Source: Sphingomonas jeddahensis
Lineage (GTDB): Bacteria; Pseudomonadota; Alphaproteobacteria; Sphingomonadales; Sphingomonadaceae
Length of the DNA stretch: 64,000 nucleotides
NCBI RefSeq assembly: GCF_001981525.1
Contig: NZ_MPSB01000002.1
Coordinates: 310,001 to 374,000, forward strand
Reading direction: 5' to 3'
Every line of letters begins with the position of its first letter. Position 1 is the first letter of the stretch. This document shows, piece by piece, positions 61,881-64,000 of this stretch. A program made the position numbers and the translations under genes. The notes under the pieces are model-generated. The model made no database searches and was not told the origin of the DNA. It worked only from the letters and a program-made list of their open reading frames with translations.

Positions 61881-64000
61881 TGTTTCGCTCCTGGCATAAT
61901 CTCGCTTGCAGGCGGCTGAATGACGGGCGGATCGGCGCGCTTGTTCTGCTCCTCGAGAAGTGCAGGCAAGTTGCGGTCGATCAGCCGCTTCGGATCATAG
62001 AAGCTCGCGGCCGAATCAATCAGCCCGCGGAAGGGCGCCTTGATCCGCACGTTGAAGACGAACGGCAGCCTTTGCAGGCGGCGAACGAGTAAGTTCGACT
62101 TGGCGCCTTCGCCCTGGCTGACGCCGGCGAAGCGCACTGCGGTGATCATCTCGCCCGCCAACGGCCCGTTCATCACGATCTGGAGGTTGCGATAGCGTAG
62201 CGAGCGAAGCGCCTGGAAGGCGATGTTGCCCCAGGTGCCAAGATCCTTTTCGGTCAACTCGCCGAGATAAGCGAGGCTCCCGCCGCCCTGGCGCACCACC
62301 AGCCGGCCGTTCTCGATCCGCCCGCCGGATTGATCGAACAGCATCGGCAGTTCGCCGTCGAACACACCTGTCGCATCCAAGTTCTTGAAATCGAACTGCT
62401 GCAGAAACTGGCGCGCTTCCATGCCATCGACGCGGAATGTCATGCGCCGCTCCTGCGGCGACGCGAAGTCGAGCAGCGTCGGCTCCAACGCCAGCGTGCC
62501 GCCGGCAAATGGCCAACGGCCGCCGTTCACCTTCACGCGCAGATCGCGTAGCAACTGGTAATCGATCCGCCCATCGGTGACGGCGACGCCGGGGTTGACC
62601 TCGGCCACAGTCGCCACCTGATTGGGCGCGGATTCGAGCGCAAGAAGATCGGTGAACCGCACCTCGCCCTTGATGCCCGTCACCGGTCCGAAAGCGGCGG
62701 CAAGATCGGTCCTGTCGGTACCGAAGGTACCGGTGGAGGTAACTCCCTGGGGCGACCAGCCGATGTCCCCCTGCCCCCGGATCGTGCCGCGAACGTCGGC
62801 GATGACGCCGAACGTGAGCCGGGTCAGCTCCTCGGGCTGAAAGCCGTCGCCGAAGGTAATACCGGGGATCGCGAGGTGCGCGGCGCCGGCGCCGCTGGCG
62901 AGCACGTGGCGGATCGTGACATCGGCGACCTTGATGCTCTTGACGGGTTGGTAAAGCGTGCCTTGCGCAGTGATCGTGTTGCCGGCGAGGCGCAACGACA
63001 CCTCGCGTGCGGCAAGCGGGTTGAAGCGCGGGCTGTCGGCCGCATCGGCGACCGCCAACGTGCCGCCAAGCGACAGGACACTGTTTGTGAAGCGCCAGTC
63101 GCCGGCAGCGTTCGACAGGAGCAGCGGCACATTGCCGATTTGCGCCGCCCCGCCGTGGAACAAGCCGGCGATAGCGCCGCCAGCGACTCGCCCGTCGAGC
63201 CGCGTGAAGTCGAGTCGCGTTACGCTGCCAATGCGGCCGATGCGTGCAGCGACGTCAGCGAGGGTAAAGCGAGTATTGGCGTGCCGCCATTCGACACCGC
63301 GGCTGGCGAGCGTGAGCGGCGTGCCGCCGAGCGTGCCATCGAGCCTGAGCCCGGCCACGCGGAGGCCGCCGCCGATTTGCTCGCCGTCAAGCCGCAGGAG
63401 TGCGCCATCGATTGGGCATATCGTTGTCTGCGTCTGGCCCAGCGTGAGACCAGACAGGGTGAGACGGCGGAAGCTGGCGGGCACGCAGGCGGGATTGACG
63501 ATCACCCGCCCGCGTTCTGCACGAACCGCGAGCGGCAAGCGGAGCGCCTCCACCGCCCCGCCGGGAAGCGGGCCCGTGAGCGTGGCGGTGGTGATCAGCC
63601 GCAGGTTGCCGGCGGGGGTTGCGGTGAAACGGGCAGGCGTCAGCGTCAGGCTCGCACCACTTGCGGCATAGGGCGCGAGCACCGCCAGGCCGTTGGCTGG
63701 CGCGCCGGCGCGTGGCTGGGCCAGGCTGATGCGGCCGGCGGGAAGGCCGCCGCCGCCGAACCGTAGCGCGCCATCGGCGCGGAAGGCCCCGGCCTCGCCG
63801 AGCACCAGCCCCGCGCCGTCGCCGAAGCTCGCGGTGGCTCCTGATGCGGCCCGCAACGAGAGCTGGCGGACGGTGGCGAGCGGCCGGCCAGTGACGGTGC
63901 CGAGCGCCAGTTCGCCACCGAGATCGAAGCGGGCAGCGGCCTTGGCGAGACCGTCGCCCGTGGCAGCAGCGAGCGGCGCCAGCGGTGTGCCGGCGGCGCT
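61877..64000 (-). CDS. YdbH-like AsmA-family lipid-transport protein, 5' end cut by window edge
   Basis: The frame is open for 707 codons to the right edge, so the N-terminus is outside. Beta-rich AsmA/TamB-like repeats fill it (for example GNTITAQGTLYQPVKSIKVA and SPQGVTSTGTFGTDRTDLAA). The C-terminus (GRIENGRLVVRQGGGSLAYL, VRFAGVSQG, LPFVFNVRIKAPFRGLIDSA) is the YdbH family end. It is predicted to form a hydrophobic bridge that moves phospholipids to the outer membrane, with YnbE and YdbL. The three genes form one operon. Confidence 0.9.
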   Translation of the reverse strand, partial: SAAGTPLAPLAAATGDGLAKAAARFDLGGELALGTVTGRPLATVRQLSLRAASGATASFGDGAGLVLGEAGAFRADGALRFGGGGLPAGRISLAQPRAGAPANGLAVLAPYAASGASLTLTPARFTATPAGNLRLITTATLTGPLPGGAVEALRLPLAVRAERGRVIVNPACVPASFRRLTLSGLTLGQTQTTICPIDGALLRLDGEQIGGGLRVAGLRLDGTLGGTPLTLASRGVEWRHANTRFTLADVAARIGRIGSVTRLDFTRLDGRVAGGAIAGLFHGGAAQIGNVPLLLSNAAGDWRFTNSVLSLGGTLAVADAADSPRFNPLAAREVSLRLAGNTITAQGTLYQPVKSIKVADVTIRHVLASGAGAAHLAIPGITFGDGFQPEELTRLTFGVIADVRGTIRGQGDIGWSPQGVTSTGTFGTDRTDLAAAFGPVTGIKGEVRFTDLLALESAPNQVATVAEVNPGVAVTDGRIDYQLLRDLRVKVNGGRWPFAGGTLALEPTLLDFASPQERRMTFRVDGMEARQFLQQFDFKNLDATGVFDGELPMLFDQSGGRIENGRLVVRQGGGSLAYLGELTEKDLGTWGNIAFQALRSLRYRNLQIVMNGPLAGEMITAVRFAGVSQGEGAKSNLLVRRLQRLPFVFNVRIKAPFRGLIDSAASFYDPKRLIDRNLPALLEEQNKRADPPVIQPPASEIMPGAKH

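Overview
The window looks like the chromosome of a sphingomonad alphaproteobacterium (Sphingomonas or a close relative). GC content is high throughout. recA has an alphaproteobacterial SOS box (GAAC-N7-GAAC). The F0 ATP synthase genes run I-a-c-b'-b. There is a yajC-secD-secF-Mth938 run, a LOV-HTH protein resembling Erythrobacter EL222, and many REP-like palindromes of the type ending in GATGACGG. All assignments come from reading motifs and protein sequences; no database search was run.

Layout. 1-10651 is core: a partial methyltransferase, recA with its SOS box, a lytic transglycosylase translationally coupled to a degenerate uracil-DNA glycosylase, ETF-ubiquinone oxidoreductase, and a coupled TPR protein/ispE/enoyl-CoA hydratase run followed by moaB. 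A complete IS3-family element sits at about 10751-11975. Next come a M48 lipoprotein protease, a phytase/esterase-like protein, an orphan lipoprotein, and a LysR regulator divergent from a SnoaL-like/SDR pair. 18959-26026 is a minus-strand gene string (YcaC-like hydrolase, haloperoxidase-type hydrolase, XapX, Tat-exported amidohydrolase, DoxX, MFS exporter, porin). It probably handles one unidentified organic substrate and lies next to a large ATPase-type regulator and a serine-less alpha/beta hydrolase. A divergent MFS/LysR pair closes this part.

31948-51328 is an accessory, signalling-rich region. It holds a decayed tyrosine integrase, two large HDFNN-type hybrid histidine kinases, a YflT-like stress protein, the LOV-HTH photoreceptor, phage scraps (a terminase small-subunit 5' end fused to the 3' end of a receiver domain, and a KOW-like protein), and a predicted exopolysaccharide locus at 41784-49396. 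In that locus a receiver protein, a YaiO-like outer-membrane barrel with TPRs, a HEAT-repeat membrane protein and a processive family-2 glycosyltransferase form one tight minus-strand operon. It converges on a CHASE3 hybrid kinase/receiver/HPt operon, and a divergent gene encodes a TIM-barrel-like protein with a DxE motif. This cluster is the best candidate for an undescribed system. The accessory part ends in about 1.5 kb of largely non-coding DNA beside tRNA-Pro(GGG).

51455-64000 is core again: a monooxygenase, yajC-secD-secF-Mth938, a FucP-type sugar permease with a LacI-type operator, a DUF2459 protein divergent from a GNAT acetyltransferase, the F0 ATP synthase operon, and ydbH-ynbE-ydbL, cut by the right edge. 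REP-like elements recur in the core parts, including one inside the ispE coding sequence and one that supplies a possible start codon for the TPR protein.
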